48,022 bases of DNA, taken from Mycobacterium sp. shizuoka-1 (GTDB lineage Bacteria; Actinomycetota; Actinomycetes; Mycobacteriales; Mycobacteriaceae). Made by a program: the position numbers and the translations under genes. Shown here in pieces: positions 9,275 to 17,571 of the stretch. The notes under the pieces were generated by a model that saw only the letters and a program-made list of their open reading frames with translations, was not told where the DNA came from and ran no database searches. Every line of letters starts with the position of its first letter. Position 1 is the first letter of the stretch. The DNA is taken from assembly GCF_002723835.1 (NCBI RefSeq), contig NZ_BEWG01000105.1:1-48022 (forward strand). The letters run 5' to 3'.

Positions 9275-11515
9275 TTACCGGGCCGCCGATCCGGCCCGAT
9301 GCGCCCCGACGGTGGGGGAGAACAGGTATCGGTGCATGCGCGCCAGGGGAGCCGGCGCCCACCAGTTCAGCCGCCCGAGGACATGCATGAAGGCGGGCAC
9401 CAGCAGCATGCGCACCACGGTCGCGTCGGCCAGGACGGCGATCGTCAGCCCGACGGCGAACATCCGCATGAACGACACCCCGGCGAATATCAGTGCCGCA
9501 AACGAGATCGTCATCAGCAGTGCGGCGGCGGTGACCACCCGCCCGGTGCTCTCGATGCCCAGCGCGATGCTCTCGTCGTTGTCGGCGTTCGTCTGGGGTG
9601 AGGCCAGCCAGTACTCGCGGATCCGTGACAGCAGGAACACCTCGTAGTCCATCGACAATCCGAACGCGATGCAAAACATCAGCACCGGGATGTTGACCGC
9701 CAGCGTGCCCGTCGGTGTCGTGCCTGCCGCCCACAGGTGCCCCTCCTGGAAGATCCAGACGAGCGCGCCGAACGCCGCCGTGAGCGACAGGATGTTCAGC
9801 AGCACGGCCTTCACCGGCAGGACGACGCTGCCGGTGAGCGCGAACAGCAGGATCAGGGTCACCACCGCGATGAACCCGAGCACCAGCGGGAGCCGAGACG
9901 TGATGCCTTGTACGCCATCGCGATTCGTCTGTGCTGCGCCGGTGAACATCGCGGCGGCATCGCCCGGCGGCGCGACCGCGTGCAACCGGTCCAGCTGGGT
10001 CTCGGACGCCTGCGTATACAACGGCGCGGTGGTTTCGACAGTCAGGAAGGCGGCTTGGTCGGTGCGGCCGGCCGGCGCCGACGGGGGCCCGCGGCGGACA
10101 CCGCCGACGAAGGTGCCCGTCGGCGCCGAGACGGCGGTCACGTCGGGCACACCCGACAGCTGGGCGGCGTAGCTTTCCAGGTCGCGATCGGTCATCCCGG
10201 CGGTGTCGGGCAGCACGATCTTGACCGCCGTCGTCGAATTCATCGCGAAATCGGCGCGGATTCGGTCGTTGACGGCGCGGGCCGAGGAGGACGTGGGCAA
10301 CACCCGGTCGTCGGGGTTGCCCCACTTGACCCCGAGGAACGGCGCCCCGAGCACCAGCAAGGCCGCGGTGATCACCAGCCCGAGCGGAATGGCATGGCGC
10401 ATCACGAATTTCGCCATCCGGTACCACCCGGAGTGCCCGGCCGCCGACCGCGGCGCCGGTTCGGGGCGGCCGAACATCCTGCGCAGCGGGCGCCGGACGT
10501 CCAGGGCGTCGAGGCGTTCGCCGGCCAGCATGATCGCGGCCGGGGTCACCGCCACCGCCGCGAGTGCGGCGAACGCGACCACCGCCACCCCCGCGTAGGC
10601 GAACGATTTCAAGAAGTACATCGGGAACAGCGCCATCCCGACCAACGCGAGGGCCACGGTCATCGCCGAGAACAGCACAGTTCGGCCTGCGGTGGTCATG
10701 GTGCGCAGCAGGGCCTGCTCGCGGGAACTGCCGTCGGCCAGTTCTTCGCGGTAGCGGCTGATGATCAGCAGGGTGTAATCGACCGCCAGGGCGAACCCCA
10801 GGGCCACCGCGACGTTGAGCGCGAAGATCGACACGTCGGTGACGAAGGTCATCGCCCGCAGCACGGCCAGTGAGCCCAGGATGGCGAACCCACCCACCGC
10901 CACCGGCAGCGCGGCCGCGACCAGACCGCCGAACACCCAGATCAGCGCGAGGAAGCTCAGCGGGATCGCGACGGCTTCCATGCGGATCAGGTCTTTCTCG
11001 GTTTGCCGGCCGATCTCCGAATACACCAGGGCGGACCCGCCCGCCTGCACCCGGACCTCGCCGGTACTGCCGGGCAGCTGGTCGGCCAGGGTCTGGGCGC
11101 GTTTCGGCGCGGTGTTCTCGTCGCCTTTGATCGCGGCGACGATCATGGCCGATTTCCCGTCGGCGGTCAGCGTGCCGGGCACCGGTTGACCCCCAAACGG
11201 GGAGATGACCTGGGACACGAACGGTGATGCCGCGAGTTCGCCGGTGATCTCGGTGCCGACGGCCTTGGCCGCACCGGTCACGGCGCCGGTCTGGGAATCG
11301 AGCACGACGACCAGCTCCATGTCGCCCTGGCCGAACGTGTTGGTGAGCATCGCGGACGCGCGCGCGGACTCCGAACCGGGGTCGAGGAATCCGCCCGCGG
11401 ACAGGCTGGCGGGGGCGGGGATTCCGAAGATCGCGGTGCCGATCAGCAGGAGCAAGGCGCCCGCAAGGATCCGTCGCGGCGCGGCGACGGATGCCCTGGC
11501 AATGCCCGCTAACAT
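9275..11515 (-). CDS. MMPL/RND-family membrane transporter
   Basis: The 746-residue protein has the layout of actinobacterial MMPL exporters: one N-terminal helix, a periplasmic domain, a bundle of helices from about residue 180, a second periplasmic domain and a second bundle. The proton-relay Asp-Tyr pairs typical of MmpL proteins are present in both halves, A-V-D-Y at 244-247 and S-M-D-Y at 621-624. It is shorter than MmpL3 and lacks a long C-terminal tail. The gene is divergent from fni, with the promoter region holding AT-rich dyads like those of the crt operon, so it is probably part of the pigment regulon. Export of a carotenoid or carotenoid glycoside, or of another lipid, is an inference; the family call itself is solid. 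Confidence 0.9.
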   Translation of the reverse strand: MLAGIARASVAAPRRILAGALLLLIGTAIFGIPAPASLSAGGFLDPGSESARASAMLTNTFGQGDMELVVVLDSQTGAVTGAAKAVGTEITGELAASPFVSQVISPFGGQPVPGTLTADGKSAMIVAAIKGDENTAPKRAQTLADQLPGSTGEVRVQAGGSALVYSEIGRQTEKDLIRMEAVAIPLSFLALIWVFGGLVAAALPVAVGGFAILGSLAVLRAMTFVTDVSIFALNVAVALGFALAVDYTLLIISRYREELADGSSREQALLRTMTTAGRTVLFSAMTVALALVGMALFPMYFLKSFAYAGVAVVAFAALAAVAVTPAAIMLAGERLDALDVRRPLRRMFGRPEPAPRSAAGHSGWYRMAKFVMRHAIPLGLVITAALLVLGAPFLGVKWGNPDDRVLPTSSSARAVNDRIRADFAMNSTTAVKIVLPDTAGMTDRDLESYAAQLSGVPDVTAVSAPTGTFVGGVRRGPPSAPAGRTDQAAFLTVETTAPLYTQASETQLDRLHAVAPPGDAAAMFTGAAQTNRDGVQGITSRLPLVLGFIAVVTLILLFALTGSVVLPVKAVLLNILSLTAAFGALVWIFQEGHLWAAGTTPTGTLAVNIPVLMFCIAFGLSMDYEVFLLSRIREYWLASPQTNADNDESIALGIESTGRVVTAAALLMTISFAALIFAGVSFMRMFAVGLTIAVLADATVVRMLLVPAFMHVLGRLNWWAPAPLARMHRYLFSPTVGAHRAGSAAR

Positions 11516-11577
11516 CTACCGCCCTCGGGGATCGGGGCCGATGCAGCTCGGATTCCGGCGATCGTCAACCCGCAGAA

Positions 11578-11595
11578 CCGTTAACATAGTTAGCT
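11578..11595 (-). promoter_or_regulatory. Candidate MarR operator, MMPL side
   Basis: Read on the minus strand this is AGCTAACTATGTTAACGG, a close inverted copy of the motif at 11663-11679 on the other side of the same divergent region. The TTAAC half sites stand out in a GC-rich genome. It lies 63 bp upstream of the MMPL start. Assignment to the MarR protein encoded at 14014-14601 is inferred from context and from the similar site in front of the crt operon. Confidence 0.5.
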
Positions 11596-11654
11596 ATCCC
11601 TCGAGTCGAAACCATGGCCAATCCGCCTGCCGGCCATACTCTTCACCAAGTTAT

Positions 11655-11685
11655 ATTCACTTGCTTAACTATTCAACGGCTTAAT
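11655..11685 (+). promoter_or_regulatory. Candidate MarR operator, fni side
   Basis: This AT-rich stretch begins ATTCACTTGCTTAACTATT, matching 16 of 19 bases of the start of the dyad at 21350-21380 in front of the crt operon, and it ends in CTTAAT, also shared with that site. Inside it, GCTTAACTATTCAACGG (11663-11679) is repeated in inverted orientation at 11578-11595. It lies 65-95 bp upstream of the fni ATG. Confidence 0.55.
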
Positions 11686-11749
11686 CAAATCCAGATTCGC
11701 AGGTAGGGTGGACGGCACCGGCGACCAGGGAAACGAGGTGGTGAGTGAC

Positions 11750-12784
11750 ATGGCGTTGCTCGAACACCGCAAACGTCGGCACATCGAGGTCTGCCTGGAC
11801 GGTGACGTCACCTATCGGGGTGTCACGACGGGTCTGGAACGCTACCGGCTGCCCTACAACGCCCTCACCCAGACCAGCCTGGACGGGGTCGATCTGTCGA
11901 CGGAGTTTCTGGGGGTCCCGCTGCGGGCGCCCGTGCTCGTCGGTGCCATGACCGGGGGCGCCGAGCTCTCCGGGGTGATCAACCGTCATCTGGCCACCGC
12001 GGCCCAGCAGCTCGGCATCGGCATGATGCTCGGGTCGCAGCGGGTGATGTTCGCCAGCACCGGCGGCGAGCGCGCGGCGAAGAGTTTTGCGGTTCGCGAC
12101 GTGGCCCCCGACGTACTGCTGATCGGCAACGTCGGACTGGCCCAGCTGAGCCGGGCGGCGGTCCCCGACATCTGCGGCGCACTCGACAGGGTCGGCGCAA
12201 ACGCTCTCGCCGTGCACACCAATCCGCTCCAAGAGGCGATGCAGGGCACCGGCGAGACCGACTGCACCGGGTCGCTCGAGCGGCTTCACGAGGTGGTGCC
12301 GATGATCGACCGTCCGGTGCTGCTGAAGGAAGTGGGGCACGGCATCGGCGCGAATGCGGTCGCCGAACTGCTGCGCCGCACAGGCGAGCCGGCGGTGGCG
12401 GCGATCGACGTCGCGGGCGCGGGCGGCACTTCCTGGTCGCGCGTCGAACAGCTGGTCCGCTACGGCGAATTGCGCTACCCGCAGCTGGCGGACTGGGGCA
12501 TCCCCACCGCCCAAGCGCTGGTGGAGGTGCGTTCGGCGCTGCCGCGTCTGCCGCTGGTGGCCTCCGGGGGAATCCGAACCGGTTCCGATGCGGCCAAGGC
12601 TCTGGCCTTGGGCGCCGACGTGGTGGCGATCGCCCGGCCACTGCTGGCCCCCGCGATCGAGTCCGCCGCCGCGGTCACCCGGTGGCTGGAGAACTTCATC
12701 GACGAACTTCGAGTATGCCTACACTGCTGCGGCGCAAGCGATCTGGCGGCGCTCCGCGTTCTCGGTGCGGTTCCCGTCAGCTAG
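11750..12784 (+). CDS. fni: Type 2 isopentenyl-diphosphate delta-isomerase (FMN-dependent)
   Basis: The enzyme interconverts isopentenyl and dimethylallyl diphosphate, supplying both precursors for GGPP. The 344-residue protein has the IDI-2 signatures: R-K-R-R-H-I-E-V near the start, V-G-A-M-T-G-G for FMN and substrate, H-T-N-P-L-Q-E with the expected Asn-Pro-x-Gln, K-E-V-G-H-G-I, D-V-A-G-A-G-G-T-S-W and the phosphate-binding A-S-G-G-I-R-T-G-x-D. The ATG at 11750 is preceded by GAGGTG; in-frame GTGs at 11708, 11738 and 11741 are alternatives. It heads a two-gene unit with a glycosyltransferase, divergent from the MMPL gene and facing the crt operon. Mycobacteria make IPP by the MEP pathway, which does not strictly need an isomerase, so this gene probably boosts flux to pigment. 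Confidence 0.93.
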   Translation: MALLEHRKRRHIEVCLDGDVTYRGVTTGLERYRLPYNALTQTSLDGVDLSTEFLGVPLRAPVLVGAMTGGAELSGVINRHLATAAQQLGIGMMLGSQRVMFASTGGERAAKSFAVRDVAPDVLLIGNVGLAQLSRAAVPDICGALDRVGANALAVHTNPLQEAMQGTGETDCTGSLERLHEVVPMIDRPVLLKEVGHGIGANAVAELLRRTGEPAVAAIDVAGAGGTSWSRVEQLVRYGELRYPQLADWGIPTAQALVEVRSALPRLPLVASGGIRTGSDAAKALALGADVVAIARPLLAPAIESAAAVTRWLENFIDELRVCLHCCGASDLAALRVLGAVPVS

Positions 12785-12792
12785 GCGACACC

Positions 12793-14091
12793 ATGGCAGT
12801 GATTTTGGCCTACAGTTCACCGGGCCTTGGGCACGTCTACCCTCTGGCATCGCTTCTGGTGGAGGTGGCTCGGCGCGGCCACGAGGTGCATCTGCGGACC
12901 ATGGCCGACGAAGTCACCGCGATGCGCGCGGCGGGCCTGCATGCCGAGCCGGTCGATGCCCGTATCGAGGCGATCGACGGGCAGGACTGGTTGGCGCGCA
13001 ACGCGTTGGGCGTGTTGCGGCGATCGACCGACGTGATCTGCCGCCGCGCGGTCATCGAGGTGGACGACTACCGCGCGGCGGTCGAGCAGGTACGCCCCGA
13101 CGCGGTGATCGTGGACGCGAACTGCTGGGGTGCGATCTCGGCCGCGGAGACTACAGATGTTGCCTGGTCGGTATTTTCACCGTTCACCCCGTATCTGCGC
13201 TCGCGGCATGCGCCACCGTTCGGGCCGGGTCTGCGGCCGCTGCCGGGCGCCCTGGGTGCCGTTCGTGACGCGGTCATGCGACCGGTGGTCGGGTTGCTCT
13301 TCGACCGCCCGGTCCTACCCAGAATCAACGCGATTCGCTCCAGGTTGGCGGTGCCGCCGGTCGACTCCGTGGACGGCCTGATGCGGCGGGCGCCGTTGCT
13401 GCTGGCCGTCGGCGGTGAGCCGTTCGAGTATCCGCACCCCGATTGGCCGGACACCGTGCACTTCCTCGGAGCCTGTGTCTTCGACCAGAACCCGGCACCC
13501 GTCCCGCAGTGGCTGGCCGGGATCGACAGCCCGATCGTCCTGGTCTCGACTTCCTCGATCGCCCAGGGCGACGAGCAACTCGGCCACATCGCCCTGCAGG
13601 CTCTGGCCGACCAGCCGGTCCACGTCGTCGCCAGCTTCCCGGCGGGCATTCCCGCGGGACTGCCCCGCACACCCAACTCCACCGTGTGCCGCTACGTCTC
13701 CCATGACCTGGTCCTGCAGCGCGCGGTCTGCGTGGTGACCCACGGCGGCATGGGAACGACGGTCAAAGCACTCGATCGCGGCGTGCCGGTCTGCGTGGTG
13801 CCGTTCGCGCGGGATCAGGCCGAGGTGGCCCGCCGGGTGCAGATGGCCGGCTGCGGGACTCGGTTGACGCGCAGGAGACTCACCCCGCGCCGACTGCGGA
13901 ACGCGGTGCTGCAGGCGGCCACCATGACCGAGGGGGCGCGACGGGTAGCCGACGGCTTCGCCGCGACCGGCGGCGTGCGGCACGGCGCGGACGTGATCGA
14001 GCAGCAGCTGCTCTCAGCGGGTGCGCGAGGTGGAACGGGCTTTTCCCCGCGTCCGTCGCGGGGCGTCGGCGGCGTGTCCGACGTGTGCTGA
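12793..14091 (+). CDS. Family-1-type (MGT/CrtX-like) glycosyltransferase
   Basis: This 432-residue protein has the GT-B fold of macrolide/zeaxanthin glycosyltransferases. An N-terminal acceptor domain opens with S-S-P-G-L-G-H-V-Y-P-L. The C-terminal nucleotide-sugar domain has the diagnostic V-T-H-G-G-M-G-T-T-V-K-A-L followed by G-V-P-V-C-V-V-P-F-A-R-D-Q. Its gene begins 8 bases after fni, so they form one transcript. In a carotenoid cluster the likely acceptor is a hydroxylated carotenoid, as for CrtX, but no hydroxylase is visible here, so the acceptor is uncertain. The last 78 bases overlap, tail to tail, the 3' end of the marR gene. The frame is open upstream to 12682, but the ATG at 12793 gives the family-like N-terminus. 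Confidence 0.85.
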   Translation: MAVILAYSSPGLGHVYPLASLLVEVARRGHEVHLRTMADEVTAMRAAGLHAEPVDARIEAIDGQDWLARNALGVLRRSTDVICRRAVIEVDDYRAAVEQVRPDAVIVDANCWGAISAAETTDVAWSVFSPFTPYLRSRHAPPFGPGLRPLPGALGAVRDAVMRPVVGLLFDRPVLPRINAIRSRLAVPPVDSVDGLMRRAPLLLAVGGEPFEYPHPDWPDTVHFLGACVFDQNPAPVPQWLAGIDSPIVLVSTSSIAQGDEQLGHIALQALADQPVHVVASFPAGIPAGLPRTPNSTVCRYVSHDLVLQRAVCVVTHGGMGTTVKALDRGVPVCVVPFARDQAEVARRVQMAGCGTRLTRRRLTPRRLRNAVLQAATMTEGARRVADGFAATGGVRHGADVIEQQLLSAGARGGTGFSPRPSRGVGGVSDVC

Positions 14092-14601
14092 TCCGGGCGA
14101 ATCGCCGTCACCGAGATCGTCTTCGAACATCGTCATGGCCTCGATCATCGCGGTGAACACCCGGTGCGCTGCGACCAGCTCGGTGTCGTCGAGATCGGCC
14201 AGCGCCGTGCTGATCCGGGCTCCGAGGGGTCTGAAGAAGTCATGGGCCAGCGCCATCCCGCGATCTTCGTAGCGCAGCAGCCACTTGCGGCGATCGTTCG
14301 GGTCGGGCTCCCGACGAATGTGGCCGGACTCGATCATCCGGTCGACGAGGTAGGTGATCGCCGGGGGAGAGAGATCCATCCGCTGCCGAAGCTGCGCCGG
14401 AGTCAGCGGCACGCCGGCCGTCTCGGCGACCATGATGTGCAGGAGGGCGTGAAAGTCGCTGTTGTTGACGTCATTCGCCCGGGCAAAGTAGCGGCCTACG
14501 CGGTCGGATCGTGCGGTCATCGCGCGGACGTCAGCTGAAAGCTGTCGTTCCAACTCGGCCCGCTGCGGCGCTGTGTCACCCGTGGGGCGCTCGTCGCTCA
14601 C
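14014..14601 (-). CDS. MarR-family transcriptional regulator of the crt cluster
   Basis: The 195-residue protein has a winged helix-turn-helix of the MarR type: T-P-A-Q-L-R-Q-R-M-D-L-S-P-P-A-I-T-Y-L-V-D-R-M at about 67-89, then a wing with R-R-E-P-D-P-N-D-R-R-K-W-L-L, the D-x-R-(R/K) signature of the family. MarR proteins are dimers that bind palindromes and respond to small ligands. It is the last gene of the minus-strand crt operon, 79 bases after the DUF2784 gene. The start is GTG; a stop codon sits directly upstream in frame. Its targets are probably the TTAAC-containing dyads at 21350-21380 and 11578-11685. In Corynebacterium glutamicum a MarR repressor, CrtR, controls crt genes in response to GGPP, which suggests a parallel role. 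Confidence 0.9.
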   Translation of the reverse strand: MSDERPTGDTAPQRAELERQLSADVRAMTARSDRVGRYFARANDVNNSDFHALLHIMVAETAGVPLTPAQLRQRMDLSPPAITYLVDRMIESGHIRREPDPNDRRKWLLRYEDRGMALAHDFFRPLGARISTALADLDDTELVAAHRVFTAMIEAMTMFEDDLGDGDSPGSAHVGHAADAPRRTRGKARSTSRTR

Positions 14602-14680
14602 CTACCCGCATCTTTCATCAGGTCCTCAAGGGTACGGCGTCGAGGGCCGGAATGGTCGCATCGGCCGCTCGGCAGCCTCG

Positions 14681-15040
14681 TCACCGGCGCCGATGGACTG
14701 CCAGCGCCACCCACGACACCGCGGCCGATGCGAAGGCCAGTGCCTGGGCGACGCGGGTCTGCCGGGCCGGGAACAGGACGCCTTCGACGTAGCGGCCGAT
14801 GAATCCGGTTTCGCCGAGCGGCTCGAGTCCCGCCGAGATGCGGGCGCGCTGTTCGAGTGCGGTCAGCGGGCAAGGCACGTCCGCGGCCACCACGGCCACA
14901 CCCCAGCACACCGCAGGCAGGTGCAGCCAGAAGGTCCGCCGCCAGCGCAGCGCCATGAAACCGCCGCTCGGCAGGTAGATCAGAAAGCCGAAATGCGCGA
15001 CGACAGAGGCGATGACGATGGCCAGATGGACTTTCTTCAT
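14681..15040 (-). CDS. DUF2784 family small membrane protein
   Basis: This 119-residue protein has three or four predicted membrane helices and the DUF2784 signature: H-L-P-A-V-C-W-G-V in the second helix, C-P-L-T-A-L-E-Q after it, and G-F-I-G-R-Y-V-E-G-V-L-F-P before the last helix. The family is widespread in bacteria and its function is not known. The gene starts 12 bases after the Rieske gene and so belongs to the crt operon. A role in pigment maturation or membrane insertion is only a guess from context. It does not resemble the CrtYc/CrtYd heterodimeric lycopene cyclase despite its similar size. Confidence 0.85.
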   Translation of the reverse strand: MKKVHLAIVIASVVAHFGFLIYLPSGGFMALRWRRTFWLHLPAVCWGVAVVAADVPCPLTALEQRARISAGLEPLGETGFIGRYVEGVLFPARQTRVAQALAFASAAVSWVALAVHRRR

Positions 15041-15052
15041 GACCGGATAAGG

Positions 15053-16054
15053 CTATCCCGATCCGCGTTGCCGCAGCTGATATCTGCGTTCGGCGTACTC
15101 CAGGTCGTCGCGCCAGAGTCGGTGGCCGGCGTGCCGGACCAGCGGCTTGACCACCGGTGCCAGCGCGCGCGCCGCCCGGAACCCCGGGCGCGGCGACTGT
15201 GCGACCACCGCCTCGAGCACCGCCACGTTCGGCCCCCCTTTCGGCCCGGGCCCGAGCGGGGTGGCGTGCGTCTCGACGACACTGCCCACCCCCTCGCCCT
15301 CGACGATGCGCATCACGATGGTGCGGGCGTCCGGGCAGGTGAACTCGGCGATCGTGGGCACACCCAGCCCCCCGACCCGGAAGGTCACCGACACCACGAA
15401 GCGGTCGTCGTCTTCGGTTGGCGTGCTGAGCACGTCGAGCAGTGCGAACGAGTGCGGATGGAACCAGGCGCCGTGCCATGGGTCCAGGCGGTTGGCGATG
15501 ATGTCGCTGGGTTCGCACGCGCCGACGACGCGGGTGACCGCGGCCAGGGTGGCGCCCTCGGGGCGGCTGGGAACCACCGGACGATCCAGCGGCGTCTCGC
15601 CGCCGACCGAATCCAGGCGGACCCAGGCCAGCACACCGTCGTCGTGGCCGGGCAGCCGACGCCATCTCAGAGCACACCCCGCGGCGGTCATCGCCAGCCC
15701 GTGCCAGGGGCAGAACAAGGTGCCGTCAGACACCGTGCCGGTCGCCAGATCCGCGCCGAGGTGGGGACATCCGGCCGGCCCGACGATGAGCTCGGAGTCA
15801 GCGCCGCGCCACGCCACCAGTTCGACCCCGGCGACCCGCGTCCCGAACGGCCGGTCACCGCGAACCTCGTCGCTGGCCGCGAACGCGAACCAGTTTCCCG
15901 TCGGTCGGTGAAGGGCGCGGTCCAGCGCCGCGTTGATGATCGCCGGCTGTGCCTCGGCGTACAGCGGTCGCTGCTGTGTCCAGGCGACGCGCGGAACCAT
16001 CTGCAGCGGCCACTGTTTGGGCCACCGTCGGCGTAGTTGATCTGCGAGGGTCAT
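15053..16054 (-). CDS. Rieske [2Fe-2S] protein of the carotenoid operon
   Basis: The 333-residue protein has an N-terminal Rieske domain with C-P-H-L-G (Cys96, His98) and C-P-W-H-G (Cys115, His118), the two Cys and two His that hold a [2Fe-2S] cluster. The remaining 200 residues may form a substrate-binding domain but do not show an obvious mononuclear iron site of the ring-hydroxylating D-x2-H-x4-H type: the best candidate is D-P-W-H-G-A-W-F-H-P-H at about 190-200. It starts at the ATG overlapping the crtU stop (ATGA), so translation is coupled. A redox or oxygenase role acting on the same carotenoid as CrtU is likely by context; the exact reaction is not known to me. Confidence 0.85.
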   Translation of the reverse strand: MTLADQLRRRWPKQWPLQMVPRVAWTQQRPLYAEAQPAIINAALDRALHRPTGNWFAFAASDEVRGDRPFGTRVAGVELVAWRGADSELIVGPAGCPHLGADLATGTVSDGTLFCPWHGLAMTAAGCALRWRRLPGHDDGVLAWVRLDSVGGETPLDRPVVPSRPEGATLAAVTRVVGACEPSDIIANRLDPWHGAWFHPHSFALLDVLSTPTEDDDRFVVSVTFRVGGLGVPTIAEFTCPDARTIVMRIVEGEGVGSVVETHATPLGPGPKGGPNVAVLEAVVAQSPRPGFRAARALAPVVKPLVRHAGHRLWRDDLEYAERRYQLRQRGSG

Positions 16055-17571
16055 CGAGTCCTGGTCTCCTCGCGCAAAGCCAGCGAGCGCAGCAGTGCCG
16101 ACCTGCCGCGGGTGGGGACGGTGTACAGGTCGTGCCCGGTGAGTCCCCAGCGCGCCAGCACGTGGTTGGCCGCCAGCCAGCCGGTGGTGGCGGCCCGTTC
16201 CATCAGAGCGACCGGCAGGTCCACCCGAATGCCGTCGCCGGCCAACACCAAACCGGGTTGCGGGGTGAGGATTTGGGGGCGGCGGGTGTAGGTCCCCGGG
16301 GTGAACAGCGGGCAGTCGTTTCGCTCCAGCACCCGCTCGTGGACGACCGTCGCCGATGCGGTCTCCGGGTAGAGCTTGTGCAGCTGGCGCAGGGCCTCGT
16401 GGCTCGGTGTCGCGCCGTTGAGCGCATAGGAATGCAATTCGACGACCGAGCCGTGGTGACGGCGGGCCCACGCGGCGGCCTGGCTTTCGTAGCGGTCCAG
16501 CACGCTGATGTTGTCCAGCGGCTCATGGCCCGACGTGCCGAGGAAGGCCGGCCGGTCGGCGCCGACCGGCCGGTCCAGCCACAGCCGGTGTACGGCGAAC
16601 GGCGGAGCGTTGCGGAGTTGTCGAATCTGCTCGTGCCATACCGTGTTTCCCAACCTCGGGGACTGGGCGGCAATGGCCTGCAGGCCGGCGACGTCGGTGG
16701 CCAGCACGACGGCGTCGGCGTCAATGGCATCCCCGGCATCGGTATGCACGCGGAAGCCCGCGCCGACGGCGTCGATGCAGCGAACCGCGGTGTTCATCGC
16801 GAACCGCACGCCGCGATGACTCAGGTAGTCCCGCAACGGATTCCACAGGCTCGCATCGAAGTTGTCGTTCGCGACGTCGAAGATGAGCCCTTCGCTGGAG
16901 CCCAGGAAGTAGATGTGGAACATCGTTGCCAGTTCGCCGGCGGACAGCTGTGACGGCTCGGCAAAGAAGCTGCGGGAGAACACCTCGAACGCGAGATGAC
17001 GCGCCGATTCCGGGAAATTGATGTTCTTCAGGAAGGTTTCGGCATCGACGTGATCGAGCTGATGGTAGGTCTCGGGTACCGATACCGTGGCCAGCGGCGC
17101 GGCGGCGCGGGCATCCATCCGAACCATGTCGCGCAGCCGGAACGTCGGGCTGCGCAACGCGAACATCAGCGCGTTCCACGGTGGCGTCCTGGGCAGCCCG
17201 CGGAAGGTGTCGCGCCGGCCCGCCCCGTCGATCAACGGGTAGTCCTCGACCGGTGTCAGCATCCGCAGCTCGGGGTCGACGCGCCGCAGCAGGGCGCGCA
17301 GGTTGTAGTACTGGCGGAAGAATGCGTGGAATCCGCGGTTCATCGCGTAGTCGGCACCGTCGTGGTGTTCGGTCCAGCCGCCGACCCGCCCGCCGAGGTG
17401 GTCCTGCTTCTCCACGACGTCGACGATGACGCCGCGTTCGGCCAGCGCCGTCGCGGCGGTCAGGCCGGCGATACCTGCTCCGACGATCACTGCCCGGGGC
17501 TGGGTGGCCAGGGCATCGGCGTCGGCCAATCCCTGCGGTCCGGGATGGCGCTCGCGGCGGCGGTCAGTCAT
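16051..17571 (-). CDS. crtU: CrtU-like FAD protein (carotene desaturase/methyltransferase, isorenieratene-synthase type)
   Basis: The 506-residue protein has an N-terminal FAD-binding G-A-G-I-A-G-L (31-37) and then segments that I associate with actinobacterial CrtU: N-R-G-F-H-A-F-F-R-Q-Y-Y-N-L-R, L-P-R-T-P-P-W-N-A-L, F-E-V-F-S-R-S-F-F-A and M-F-H-I-Y-F-L-G-S-S-E-G-L. CrtU converts the beta-ionone rings of carotenes into aromatic rings by desaturation and methyl shift, giving isorenieratene (leprotene), a pigment known from mycobacteria. Its ATG overlaps the crtB stop by 4 bases and its stop overlaps the Rieske start. Because CrtU needs cyclised substrate, a lycopene cyclase should exist elsewhere in the genome. 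The assignment rests on remembered similarity. Confidence 0.8.
   Translation of the reverse strand: MTDRRRERHPGPQGLADADALATQPRAVIVGAGIAGLTAATALAERGVIVDVVEKQDHLGGRVGGWTEHHDGADYAMNRGFHAFFRQYYNLRALLRRVDPELRMLTPVEDYPLIDGAGRRDTFRGLPRTPPWNALMFALRSPTFRLRDMVRMDARAAAPLATVSVPETYHQLDHVDAETFLKNINFPESARHLAFEVFSRSFFAEPSQLSAGELATMFHIYFLGSSEGLIFDVANDNFDASLWNPLRDYLSHRGVRFAMNTAVRCIDAVGAGFRVHTDAGDAIDADAVVLATDVAGLQAIAAQSPRLGNTVWHEQIRQLRNAPPFAVHRLWLDRPVGADRPAFLGTSGHEPLDNISVLDRYESQAAAWARRHHGSVVELHSYALNGATPSHEALRQLHKLYPETASATVVHERVLERNDCPLFTPGTYTRRPQILTPQPGLVLAGDGIRVDLPVALMERAATTGWLAANHVLARWGLTGHDLYTVPTRGRSALLRSLALREETRTR

Noticed and set aside
8643..10427. Minus-strand open frame spanning the guaB3 end and the MMPL gene
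   Set aside because: It is out of frame with the MMPL gene and antisense to guaB3; the composition is that of a shadow frame.
14681..15040. Small membrane protein as a CrtYc/CrtYd lycopene cyclase subunit
   Set aside because: Size and helices fit, but the H-L-P-x3-W-G, C-P-L-T-x-L-E and G-F-I-x-R-Y signatures are those of DUF2784.
14573..16036. Plus-strand open frame opposite marR, DUF2784 and Rieske genes
   Set aside because: It runs across three recognisable genes on the other strand and has no recognisable domain.
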